A stretch of DNA of 30,017 bases, from NCBI GenBank assembly GCA_964423465.1, contig CAYRFK010000035.1, positions 1-30,017 of the forward strand, read 5' to 3'. Position numbers and translations under genes: made by a program. The stretch is from VGWF01 sp964423465. GTDB taxonomy: Bacteria > Verrucomicrobiota > Kiritimatiellia > PWTM01. Below are positions 7,043 to 14,288 of this stretch, one piece after another; the stretch's first letter is position 1; every line of letters starts with the position of its first letter. The notes under the pieces are model-generated. The model searched no databases. It saw nothing but the letters and a program-made list of their open reading frames with translations, and was not told the origin of the DNA.

Positions 7043-8443
7043 GTGCGACGAATGGCTATGTGGATGGGGATCGCAGCGCTGACCGCGTCCGGCGGCGGAT
7101 GCGCGCATTGGGGCGGGGCGGCCGCGGGCCGGTCCACGTTCTCCGCCATGCAGAAGGCGGTGGCTTCGGCGGGGGCCTCGATCAGGGACAGCCTGGTCCT
7201 GGTCACGGTGCATCGCGAGACCCCGCCCGGGGCTGCTGTGCAGATGCTGGCCGGAATCCAGATGAACGCGGGCGGCCCGCGCTTGTTCACCGGCGTTGCC
7301 CTGACGCCCGAGGGACACATTCTCGTCCCGGAGGTGATCAAGCCCGACACGCCGGAACGGATCGAAGTGCGCGTCGGCGAGGACCTGTACGCGGGCCGTC
7401 CGATCAAGACCGACGATACACTGGGCATGACGATCCTCAAGATTGACGGTGCGGCGCCGCTCACGCCCATCCGTCTGGAGGGCGATGCCGATTTCGCGAC
7501 CGGCGAGTGGGGTGTGGTGGTCACGCCCTCCGACGAGGCGACGGATTTCGAGAAGTTCACGAGCTTGGTCATCTCCCGCGGCGAGATCGCGGGCCGCTAC
7601 CGGCACTATCTCGTCTCCGGTCTCCCGCGCGAGGCCAAGGGCGCGCCGCTGGTGAACCTGTCCGGCCGCGTTGTGGGGTTGCTCGACCAGTGGGGCGCGG
7701 CCTCGGCGGCCGACCTCAAGGATGACGTGGCCGCGTTCCTCGCAGAGGCGACCGGCGTGCGGTCGCCGGAGGACGAGGCGCGGACGAAGGGCTGGCTCGG
7801 CGCCCACCTCGAGCCCGTCAACAAGGAGCTGGCGCAGGCGCACGGGTGGCCCGTCAGCGGGCTGTGGGTGACGCATGCGGCGGCGGAGGGCCCGGCGGCG
7901 GCGGCGGGCATCCGGCCGGGAGATATGATTGTCGCCTTCAACGGGAAGCCGCTCCGGTTGTCCGGCATGCGGGCCCGGGATTACTTCCTGCAGACGATGC
8001 GGGCCACGCCCGGCGTGAAGTTCGCCCTGACGGTTCTGCGCGACGGCCGCCGGATCGATCTGGCGGGCGAGTTCACGAAGCGCCCGGAGCCGGAGACGCT
8101 GCGCGCGGACGACGTGGGCATCTCGGTCCAGGACATCGACGACGCGCTGGTCTTCGAGCGCAACCTCTTCTCGCGCGAGGGCGTCCTCGTCACCGACGTC
8201 CGCAAGGGCAGCCCCGCCGCCACGGGCAGCAGCTTCGGGCAGGGTCTGCTCTTGGCCGGCGACGTGATCCTCGAACTCGGCGGCCGGCCGACGCCCGACA
8301 TCAAGGCGTTCGGGCGGGCTCTCGACGAGCTGCGGCGCGACCGGAACGACGTCGTGCTCGTGAAGCTGCGGCGGGGGTATATGACCGGCTTCGAGGGCCT
8401 GAATCTGAAGATCGGCGAGCAGGGCAACGGGGGCAGGCCATGA
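7043..8443 (+). CDS. Lipoprotein with catalytically dead HtrA-like domain and PDZ domains
   Basis: A 466-residue protein starting with GTG, supported by GGGGAG at 7030-7035 with a 7-base spacer. The N-terminus is a lipoprotein-type signal ending in SGGGC (Cys20), so it is probably membrane-anchored. Residues of about 45-235 align by eye with the trypsin-like HtrA domain, but the triad is gone: the His position reads Val98 (ILVPEVI), the Asp position reads Gly128, and the GNSGGP loop is EAKGAP (Lys199). Two PDZ domains follow (about 245-345 and 355-460), the first with GPAAAAGIRPGDMIVAFNG. It cannot be a serine protease of the usual kind; a substrate-binding or adaptor role is my inference. 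The next gene, an active-looking HtrA, overlaps it by ATGA, so the two are made together and probably interact. Confidence 0.85.
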   Translation: MRRMAMWMGIAALTASGGGCAHWGGAAAGRSTFSAMQKAVASAGASIRDSLVLVTVHRETPPGAAVQMLAGIQMNAGGPRLFTGVALTPEGHILVPEVIKPDTPERIEVRVGEDLYAGRPIKTDDTLGMTILKIDGAAPLTPIRLEGDADFATGEWGVVVTPSDEATDFEKFTSLVISRGEIAGRYRHYLVSGLPREAKGAPLVNLSGRVVGLLDQWGAASAADLKDDVAAFLAEATGVRSPEDEARTKGWLGAHLEPVNKELAQAHGWPVSGLWVTHAAAEGPAAAAGIRPGDMIVAFNGKPLRLSGMRARDYFLQTMRATPGVKFALTVLRDGRRIDLAGEFTKRPEPETLRADDVGISVQDIDDALVFERNLFSREGVLVTDVRKGSPAATGSSFGQGLLLAGDVILELGGRPTPDIKAFGRALDELRRDRNDVVLVKLRRGYMTGFEGLNLKIGEQGNGGRP

Positions 8444-10266
8444 GACGGATTGCATCGATTCTCGCAGGACTGGCCGTCGCCACGGCGGCCGGCGCGCAGG
8501 GGCCGGCCCCGGCCGGAGACCAGGACATCCCCGACGAGGTGGTGCGGAAGGTGGACCCCTCCGTCGTCGCGATCCAGCACGAGAAGGCCGGGGGAAGCGG
8601 GTTCGTCGTTTCCGAGGATGGCTACATCCTCACCAACGGCCATGTCGTGCGCGGGTCGGACGAGGAGGATCCCACGCAGCCCGCGAAGGCCATCACGGTG
8701 ATCCTGCACGACGAGCAGAAGTTCCCCGCGCGCGTGCTCGGGTTCTCCATGGACCCCGATGTCGCGCTGATCAAGATCGATGCGCCGATCCGGCTCCGCC
8801 CCGCCGAGTTCGCCGATTCGCGCAACGTGCACGTCGGCCAGCAGTGCTTCGCGGTCGGCACGCCGATCGGGCTGAAGCGCACCTTCACGCGCGGCATTCT
8901 CAGCAATGTCGAGCGGACCGACCTCGGGACGGAGACGAAGGTCTTCCAGACCGACGCCGCCATCAATCCCGGCAACAGCGGCGGGCCGTTGTTCGACCGC
9001 AACGGGCGCGTGCTCGGCATCAACACCTACGCCGGCCGCGGGAACAACATCGGGTTCACGATCCCGATCCACGTCGCGGCGGTTGTCCGCGACCACCTCC
9101 GCGAGCACGGGAGGTTCGTCCGTGCGCTGCTGCCGCTGTTCATCACTAACGAACTCTACGACGAGCTCGCCCGATCGCTGCGGGCCGAGAAGGGCGTGCT
9201 GATCGCCTACGTCATGCCCGGGTCGCCGGCGGAGAAGGCCGGCCTGCGCGACGGCGACATCCTGGTCGAGGTCGACGGCCGGCCGTGCTCGGCGAGGACC
9301 AAGGCGGAGTTGAATGATTTCGAGTGGGAGCAGACCATCCGCAAACCCGGCGAGGCCGTGGCCTACACGGTGCTCCGCGGGCCGCCGGACAGCCGCGAGC
9401 GCGTCACGGTGAAGGCGAAGCTGGAGGCGCTGGAGCCGCTGCCGGAGATGGGCAAGCACGCGGGCGAGCTGGCCGAGCTCCGCTACGGCGCCCTCGGGCT
9501 CGGCGTCGTGCCGGTTGTCCGCCTCCACCGGCTGCTCCATTCGCTGCCGGACGTGCAGGGCGTGCTGGTCACAACCGTGGCATCGGCCGGCCCGGCGGCC
9601 AAGGCGGGGCTGCGGCCGCTGGACATCATCACGCGCATCGGGGCCAAGCCGGTGGCCGACGTCGAGGCGTTCTCGCGGATGCTTGATGCCGAGCTGGCCT
9701 CGCGCACCAAGGCGATCGAACTGACGACCGTCCGCGGCCGGCGAACCCTGCCGACCGCCCTGGCGCCGTTCTACGACCTGCGGGACCGGAAGGCGCTGCT
9801 GGTCGAACCGGCGGGCGAGGCGGAGTCGGTCGACCTCCTGCGGCGGGAACTCGTGGCCGAGGGCGCCACCGTCACGCGCGCCGGCCCGGCCCGCGGAGCC
9901 GCTGCGATGGGCGGGCTCAAGGGCGGCGAGTACGACGTCGTCTTGTTTGCGGGCGGTGTGGGCGGGCGAACCCTGTGGAACGATGCCGAGGCGCAGAGGC
10001 TGGTTCGCGAGGCCCACGCGGCCGGGCGGATCGTGGCCGCGGTGGGGCCGTCGGCGCTTGTGCCCGTCATCGCGGAGAAGGGGCTTCTTGCGAAGAAGAT
10101 GACGACGAGCAAGGAGGATTCCGCCGAGGCCGCGAAGCGCGGGGCCAACTACACGGGCAAGGACGTCGAATCGGACGGCCGCCTCGTCACCACGACCGGA
10201 TTCGACCGCGCCACCGTCCGCGAGTTTCTCAAGGCCCTCAAGCGCGCGGCGTGGAACCGCGAGTAA
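8440..10266 (+). CDS. HtrA/Deg-type serine protease with two PDZ domains and a C-terminal DJ-1/PfpI-like domain
   Basis: A 608-residue exported protease. ATG at 8440 overlaps the stop of the preceding gene (ATGA) and opens a Sec signal peptide cut near residue 19. The trypsin-like domain has an intact triad: His68 (ILTNGHVV), Asp107 (DPDVALIKID) and Ser180 (INPGNSGGP). PDZ1 (about 245-345) has GSPAEKAGLRDGDILVEVDG and PDZ2 (about 360-440) has GPAAKAGLRPLDIITRIG. From about residue 448 a DJ-1/PfpI-like Rossmann domain follows: RKALLVEP, EYDVVLFAGGVGGRTLW, AGRIVAAVGPSALV, DGRLVTTTG. The nucleophile elbow, normally A-I-C-H-G, reads A-V-G-P, so the cysteine is missing and this domain is probably a binding module. 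The role is likely periplasmic protein quality control, together with the dead paralogue upstream. The domain union is unusual among HtrA proteins known to me. Confidence 0.9.
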   Translation: MRRIASILAGLAVATAAGAQGPAPAGDQDIPDEVVRKVDPSVVAIQHEKAGGSGFVVSEDGYILTNGHVVRGSDEEDPTQPAKAITVILHDEQKFPARVLGFSMDPDVALIKIDAPIRLRPAEFADSRNVHVGQQCFAVGTPIGLKRTFTRGILSNVERTDLGTETKVFQTDAAINPGNSGGPLFDRNGRVLGINTYAGRGNNIGFTIPIHVAAVVRDHLREHGRFVRALLPLFITNELYDELARSLRAEKGVLIAYVMPGSPAEKAGLRDGDILVEVDGRPCSARTKAELNDFEWEQTIRKPGEAVAYTVLRGPPDSRERVTVKAKLEALEPLPEMGKHAGELAELRYGALGLGVVPVVRLHRLLHSLPDVQGVLVTTVASAGPAAKAGLRPLDIITRIGAKPVADVEAFSRMLDAELASRTKAIELTTVRGRRTLPTALAPFYDLRDRKALLVEPAGEAESVDLLRRELVAEGATVTRAGPARGAAAMGGLKGGEYDVVLFAGGVGGRTLWNDAEAQRLVREAHAAGRIVAAVGPSALVPVIAEKGLLAKKMTTSKEDSAEAAKRGANYTGKDVESDGRLVTTTGFDRATVREFLKALKRAAWNRE

Positions 10267-10287
10267 GCGGGCGGAATCCTCCCTGTC

Positions 10288-11364
10288 ATGGACTCGCCTG
10301 CCGTACAGCCGCTGACGGACTGGGGCGCCGCCCCCGGAGAATTGCTGGTGATCGCCGGCCCCTGCAGCGCGGAGTCGCGCGAACAGGTACTGGAGACCGC
10401 GCGAGGCCTCGCCCAGCTCAACATCCATGTGTTTCGGGCCGGCGTCTGGAAGCCGCGCACGCGCCCCGGCGCGTTTGAGGGCGCCGGTGTCGAGGCGCTG
10501 GGCTGGGTCAGGGAGGCCGGTCGTGCGATCGGCCGCCCCGTTGCGGTCGAGGTCGGCACCACGGCGCATATCGAGGCGGCGCTGGCGGCGGGCATCGACA
10601 TGCTGTGGATCGGCGCGCGAACGAGCGCCAATCCCCTGCAGATGTCCGAACTCGCGGAGGCCCTTCGCGGCTCCGGGGTGCCGGTGCTCGTGAAGAACCC
10701 GATCAACCCGGACGTCCAACTGTGGCTGGGGGCGATCGAGCGCCTCGCGGGCGCAGGTGTCCGTCGCCTGGCAGCCATCCACCGTGGCTTCTCGACGCAT
10801 GCCCGCGGTGCCTACCGCAACGATCCGATCTGGCGCATTCCACTGGAACTGCGCCGCCTGGCGCCCGGGCTGCCGATCCTTTGCGACCCGAGCCACATTA
10901 GCGGGACGACCGGCCTGATCGAGGCCGTGTCCCAGAGCGCACTGGACCTCCTGTTCGACGGCCTGATGATCGAGGCGCACTGCAATCCGTCCGCGGCGCT
11001 CAGCGATGCGCAGCAGCAACTCACGCCCGCGGCCCTTGGCGCGCTGCTCGGGCGGCTCGTGAGGAGGAATCCGTCCAGTTCGAGCGACGACTACCGCGCC
11101 CGCATCAGTGCGCTGCGGCTCGAGCTCGACGAGGTTGACCACGGCATCATCGGCCTGCTCGCCTCGCGTATGTCGATCGCAAAGCGCATCGCCGGCGTCC
11201 AGAAGAGCAACAACGTTGCGGCGTTTCAGCCCGACCGCTGGCAGGCGACACTGGAGACCCGGACCCGAGAGGGCGTGGAGAAGGGCCTCGACCGCGAGTT
11301 CATGGAGGAGCTCTATGCGCTCATCCATGAGGAAACCCTGCGGCACAAGACCGAGATGCCGTGA
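10288..11364 (+). CDS. Bifunctional DAHP synthase / chorismate mutase
   Basis: A 358-residue cytoplasmic enzyme for aromatic amino acid synthesis. Residues of about 15-262 are a KDO8P-synthase-like (type I beta) DAHP synthase, joining phosphoenolpyruvate and erythrose 4-phosphate. Motifs are VIAGPCSAES, FRAGVWKPRTRP, WIGARTSANP, VLVKNPINPD, AAIHRGFST, PILCDPSHISG and EAHCNPSAALSD. Residues of about 268-355 are an AroQ-class chorismate mutase (RISALRLELDEVDHGIIGLL, SRMSIAKRIA, QPDRWQATLETR). In such fusions the mutase domain usually makes the synthase sensitive to prephenate or chorismate; that is family knowledge, not seen here. The gene starts 21 bases after the protease gene with a weak ribosome site, and its stop overlaps the next start by four bases (GTGA). 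Confidence 0.93.
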   Translation: MDSPAVQPLTDWGAAPGELLVIAGPCSAESREQVLETARGLAQLNIHVFRAGVWKPRTRPGAFEGAGVEALGWVREAGRAIGRPVAVEVGTTAHIEAALAAGIDMLWIGARTSANPLQMSELAEALRGSGVPVLVKNPINPDVQLWLGAIERLAGAGVRRLAAIHRGFSTHARGAYRNDPIWRIPLELRRLAPGLPILCDPSHISGTTGLIEAVSQSALDLLFDGLMIEAHCNPSAALSDAQQQLTPAALGALLGRLVRRNPSSSSDDYRARISALRLELDEVDHGIIGLLASRMSIAKRIAGVQKSNNVAAFQPDRWQATLETRTREGVEKGLDREFMEELYALIHEETLRHKTEMP

Positions 11365-11969
11365 GCGCGGTCATGGAGCGCGAGGAGACAATCCACTACC
11401 TCGAGATGCGGAGCCCCGGCGATCTGCGCCCCTCCCGTCCGGCGCGCGTCGCCTACGACCTGCGCCGCGCGGAGATTCCATGTCCCGAGTTGAGCCGCTT
11501 CTTCTACATGGCGGTCGGCGGCGACTGGCTGTGGGTCGACCGGCTCGGGCAGACCTACGCCGAGTGGATGGAATGGGTGATGCGCCCCGGCCACGAGACG
11601 TGGATTGCATACATCGCCGGCACGCCCGCGGCCTACTTCGAACTGGACGGTCCTCCCGGCTCCGACACGGAACTGGCCTTCTTCGGCGTGCTCCCGCAAT
11701 TCGCGGGGCAGGGCCTCGGCGGCGCGCTGCTGACCGATGCCGTCCGCCACGCCTGGGCCCGCAGCCCGCCCCGCGTGTGGCTGCACACCTGCTCGTTCGA
11801 CCACCCCGGTGCGCTCAAGAACTACCTCGCCCGCGGCTTCCGGCTCGTCCGCAGCGAAACGCATCCGAAGGCCATGCCCGCCACCCCGCCCGGCCCCTGG
11901 CCCGGCGCCGCCCGCACGCCGGAGATGATTGCCAAGCTCCGAACCCGGAACGGAGGGGCCGTGCCGTGA
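11361..11969 (+). CDS. GNAT-family N-acetyltransferase
   Basis: A 202-residue cytoplasmic acetyltransferase. The acetyl-CoA motif is clear: FFGVLPQFAGQGLGGALL, with Q-x-x-G-x-G at the pyrophosphate loop, followed by a helix and VWLHTCSFDHPGALKNYLARGF, the usual last strand and helix. The substrate is unknown. The GTG at 11361 overlaps the stop of the DAHP synthase gene; an in-frame ATG at 11373 is the alternative start. The stop abuts the start of the next gene, so three genes here (10288-12673) look translationally coupled. No link between aromatic synthesis and this enzyme is established. Confidence 0.85.
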   Translation: MSAVMEREETIHYLEMRSPGDLRPSRPARVAYDLRRAEIPCPELSRFFYMAVGGDWLWVDRLGQTYAEWMEWVMRPGHETWIAYIAGTPAAYFELDGPPGSDTELAFFGVLPQFAGQGLGGALLTDAVRHAWARSPPRVWLHTCSFDHPGALKNYLARGFRLVRSETHPKAMPATPPGPWPGAARTPEMIAKLRTRNGGAVP

Positions 11970-12673
11970 TGACGCGCCTCGCTATTCTGGGCGAATACGA
12001 CGGGGCCTTCGCACCGCATGCGCTGACCGATGCGGCCCTCGGGCACGCAAGCGCGATGCTGGGGCTCGCCGTCGACGCTCGGTGGGTGTCGACGGCGGAG
12101 GTGGATGACGCCGTGCTGGCCGAAGCCTCGGGACTCTGGATCGCGCCGGGGAGTCCGTACCGGGACATGGATCGCACGCTGCGGGCGATCCGCTTCGCCC
12201 GCGAGCGCGGGGTGCCGTGCCTTGGCACCTGCGGCGGCTTCCAGCACATGATCCTCGAGTACGCACGGAACGTGCTGGGATTCGCGGATGCCCGTCACGC
12301 CGAGTACGATCCGTATGCATCCAACCTCTTCATCTCGCGCCTGGCCTGCTCGCTTGCAGGACGCGACATGGATCTGCACCTCGCCCCCGGCTCCCAGGCT
12401 GCGCGGATCTACGGCGCTACCGCGGTCCGCGAACGGTACTACTGCAACTTCGGCGTGAACCCGGATTGCGTCGGGCGGTTGAAGGCCGGTCCGTTGCGCG
12501 TCAGCGGTGCGGATGCCGAGGGCGAGGTGCGCGTGGTCGAACTGCCCGGCCATCCCTTCTTCGTCGGCACGCTGTTCGTGCCGCAGGCGCGGTCGCAGCC
12601 GGGTGCGCCGCATCCGCTCGTCGCGGCGTTCGTGCGGGCGGCGGCCGGGGAGCGTCCAGGGATTGGAAGCTGA
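11969..12673 (+). CDS. Class I glutamine-amidotransferase-like protein (CTP-synthase C-domain relative)
   Basis: A 234-residue protein resembling the glutaminase half of CTP synthase without the synthetase half. It begins LAILGEYDGAFAPHALTDAAL, like the PyrG C-domain (lower-case match K/GEY.....AY.S..EAL). It has the nucleophile loop GTCGGFQHM (Cys88) and later VVELPGHPFFVGTLFVPQ. The last motif replaces the catalytic H-P-E-F with H-P-F-F, so the usual Glu of the triad is absent at this position. Either it uses another acid or hydrolyses something other than glutamine. The ATG at 11969 overlaps the GNAT stop by one base (TGATG); a GTG at 11966 is also possible and lies 7 bases from GGAGGGG (11952-11958). 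The partner and product are unknown. Confidence 0.82.
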   Translation: MTRLAILGEYDGAFAPHALTDAALGHASAMLGLAVDARWVSTAEVDDAVLAEASGLWIAPGSPYRDMDRTLRAIRFARERGVPCLGTCGGFQHMILEYARNVLGFADARHAEYDPYASNLFISRLACSLAGRDMDLHLAPGSQAARIYGATAVRERYYCNFGVNPDCVGRLKAGPLRVSGADAEGEVRVVELPGHPFFVGTLFVPQARSQPGAPHPLVAAFVRAAAGERPGIGS

Positions 12674-12701
12674 CCAAGCGCGGGTTTCCGAGGGTTGGAA
12701 G
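12655..12701. repeat. Two copies of a TCC-N-GGTTGGAAG-like motif
   Basis: TCCAGGGATTGGAAG (12655-12669) and TCCGAGGGTTGGAAG (12687-12701) are 32 bases apart. Each has TCC and GGA ends that can pair weakly. The first copy overlaps the last codons and stop region of the amidotransferase-like gene. The remaining bases to 12840 hold no convincing gene; a 31-codon frame at 12718-12813 follows a G-run but has no recognisable content. Confidence 0.4.
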
Positions 12702-12840
12702 TCTGAGAGGGGGGGGCATGAAGAGCGGGTTGCGGGCGGCGTCGGCGTTGTCGGCAACCGTCCGCCCGCACGGCGTCGTGATGCTGCGGGCGTTCCCGGC
12801 GGAGCCGCGCTGAACGTTGGACGCGGCAGCCGGACGGTCA

Positions 12841-12876
12841 ACACAAAGGCCGCAAAGGGCGCGAAGAAACGAAAGG
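12841..12876. repeat. Array of four 9-bp words
   Basis: Units ACACAAAGG, CCGCAAAGG, GCGCGAAGA and AACGAAAGG follow each other with a strict 9-bp period. It is A-rich against a GC-rich background and lies in the convergent spacer between 12673 and 12936. It overlaps the T-rich tail of the terminator on the other strand. Confidence 0.6.
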
Positions 12877-12908
12877 CGGAGAGGTGATGCGACCGTTCCC
12901 TCTCCGCC
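12862..12908 (-). terminator. Intrinsic-type terminator for the Gfo/Idh/MocA gene
   Basis: GGCGGAGAGG (12875-12884) and CCTCTCCGCC (12899-12908) form an exact 10-bp stem with a 14-base loop. Read on the minus strand it is followed by TTTCGTTTCTTCG, a T-rich tract. The stem begins 28 bases after the stop codon at 12936. The + strand side lacks a T-run. A second 6-bp hairpin (12917-12932) lies between stop and stem. Confidence 0.6.
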
Positions 12909-12935
12909 GTTCGCGTCCGGCCTCCGGGCCGGGCG

Positions 12936-14252
12936 CTACACCGCCGGTTCCCAGCCCTTGCGGTACTCGCGCTTGGTCAGCGCGAGGGCCTCGGGGTCGC
13001 CGACGACCTTGCCGGTGGCCTGATCGACGTTGATCGTGCGGCCGGTGCGGACCGCCAGGTTGGCATAGTGGCAGTACATCGTGCTGCGCTGGCCGTCCTC
13101 GATGTCCGCGTTCGGCTTCCCGCCGTTGCGCGCGCATTCGAGGAAGTTGGCGAAGTGCTCGACCGAGTCGCTGCCGGAGCCGGCGCCGACGTTGACCTCC
13201 TCCTTGGTCTTGAGGCCGACGGTCTCCTTGCCCTTCACGTCGAAGATGCGGTGGCCGGAATCCGTCAGGAGCATCGTGCCGCCCTCGCCGTAGAAATTCA
13301 CCTGGAAGCCGATCTTCTCCGCGGCGCGGGCGTGGCTGCTGCTCTGCTCCCACGTGATGAGCTTGTCGCCGAAATCGAACGCGGCGATGCCGGTGTCCGG
13401 CGTCTCCTGGTCGTCCTGGCAGAGATAGCGGCCGCCGCCCCACGTGACGCGCTTCGGGCGGTCGACCTGCAGGCCCCAGCGGGCGAGATCGAGCGCGTGG
13501 ACGGCGTTGTTGCCGAGCTCGCCGTTGCCCCAGTGCCAGAACCAGTGCCAGTTGTAGTGGAGGAGGTTGTCCTTGAACGGCCGGTCCGGCGCGGCACCCT
13601 GCCAGAGCGTGTAGTCCAGCCACTCCGGCACCGGGGCCTCGACGCCGCGGCCGATCGTCGGACGGAAGCGGGTGTAGTAGCAGCGCGCGTTCATGACGCG
13701 GCCGATGGCCCCGGCGTGCAGCGCCGCGATGGCCTCGATGAACGTCGGCATGCTGCGGCGCTGGTTGCCCATCTGGACGACGCGCTTGTGCTTGCGCGCG
13801 GCCGCCACCAGCGACTCGGATTCGAACTGGTCGTGGCTGCCGGGCTTCTCGACGTAGACGTGCTTGCCGGCCTGGATGGCCATGATCGCCGCGATCGAGT
13901 GCCAGTGGTTCGGCGTCGCGATGGTGACGACGTCGATCGACTTGTCCTCAAGCAGCTTCCGGATGTCCTTCTCCCCGCGCGGCGCCTTGCCCTGCTTCTT
14001 CTCGACGATCCCGATGGCCTTCTGCATCGCCCGGCTGTCGACATCGCAGATCGCGGCGATCTCGACGTTCGGCTGCGCCAGCATGCCGCTGATGTGCGCC
14101 AGGCCGCGCGCGTTGACGCCGATGACGGCCGCGACGATCTTCGAGGACGGCGAGGCGGCGAATGCCCTGGATCCACTGTGCGCGACGGCCAGCCCGGCCC
14201 CGACGGCGGCGGAGTGCTGGAGGAACTTCCGGCGGTTGATGAATTGTTTCAT
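12936..14252 (-). CDS. Tat-exported Gfo/Idh/MocA-family oxidoreductase
   Basis: A 438-residue NAD(P)-dependent oxidoreductase-type protein. The start at 14252 is chosen because it opens a Tat signal (NRRKFLQHSAAVGAGLAVA), cut near AFA-A; the frame runs 13 codons further without support. The Rossmann part starts IVAAVIGVNARGLAHISGML, with ICDVD and the family motif VEKP (HVYVEKPGSHDQFE). The C-terminal alpha/beta domain has HYNWHWFWHWGNGELGNNAVHALDLARWGL, a pattern frequent in planctomycetal and verrucomicrobial secreted members. Export by Tat fits a protein that folds around its nucleotide before transport. The substrate is probably a sugar or polyol, but it is not defined by sequence. The gene diverges from another family member across 29 bases, and its start has no visible Shine-Dalgarno. 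Confidence 0.92.
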   Translation of the reverse strand: MKQFINRRKFLQHSAAVGAGLAVAHSGSRAFAASPSSKIVAAVIGVNARGLAHISGMLAQPNVEIAAICDVDSRAMQKAIGIVEKKQGKAPRGEKDIRKLLEDKSIDVVTIATPNHWHSIAAIMAIQAGKHVYVEKPGSHDQFESESLVAAARKHKRVVQMGNQRRSMPTFIEAIAALHAGAIGRVMNARCYYTRFRPTIGRGVEAPVPEWLDYTLWQGAAPDRPFKDNLLHYNWHWFWHWGNGELGNNAVHALDLARWGLQVDRPKRVTWGGGRYLCQDDQETPDTGIAAFDFGDKLITWEQSSSHARAAEKIGFQVNFYGEGGTMLLTDSGHRIFDVKGKETVGLKTKEEVNVGAGSGSDSVEHFANFLECARNGGKPNADIEDGQRSTMYCHYANLAVRTGRTINVDQATGKVVGDPEALALTKREYRKGWEPAV

Positions 14253-14259
14253 GCGTGTC

Positions 14260-14288
14260 ACTATAGGCGCGAGGGCACACCATGAAAA
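14260..14288 (-). promoter_or_regulatory. Candidate promoter for the minus-strand Gfo/Idh/MocA gene
   Basis: On the minus strand, TTTTCA (14288-14283) and TATAGT (14265-14260) are 17 bases apart. Transcription would start about 14254-14252, at or next to the ATG, so the mRNA would be leaderless or nearly so. This agrees with the lack of a ribosome site. The -35 lies inside the first codons of the divergent gene. Confidence 0.45.

Noticed and set aside
7981..11346. An open frame of 1121 codons on the minus strand across the protease and DAHP synthase genes
   Set aside because: It is the antisense shadow of high-GC coding genes with clear families on the + strand; its translation is rich in Arg, Gly and Ala and has no recognisable domain.
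12718..12813. A 31-codon frame after a run of Gs
   Set aside because: The G-run mimics a ribosome site, but the peptide has no features and the DNA lies in a repeat-like spacer.
13068..14285. A 405-codon + strand frame over the Tat-exported Gfo/Idh/MocA gene
   Set aside because: The minus strand encodes a complete family protein with signal and motifs, so this is a mirror frame.
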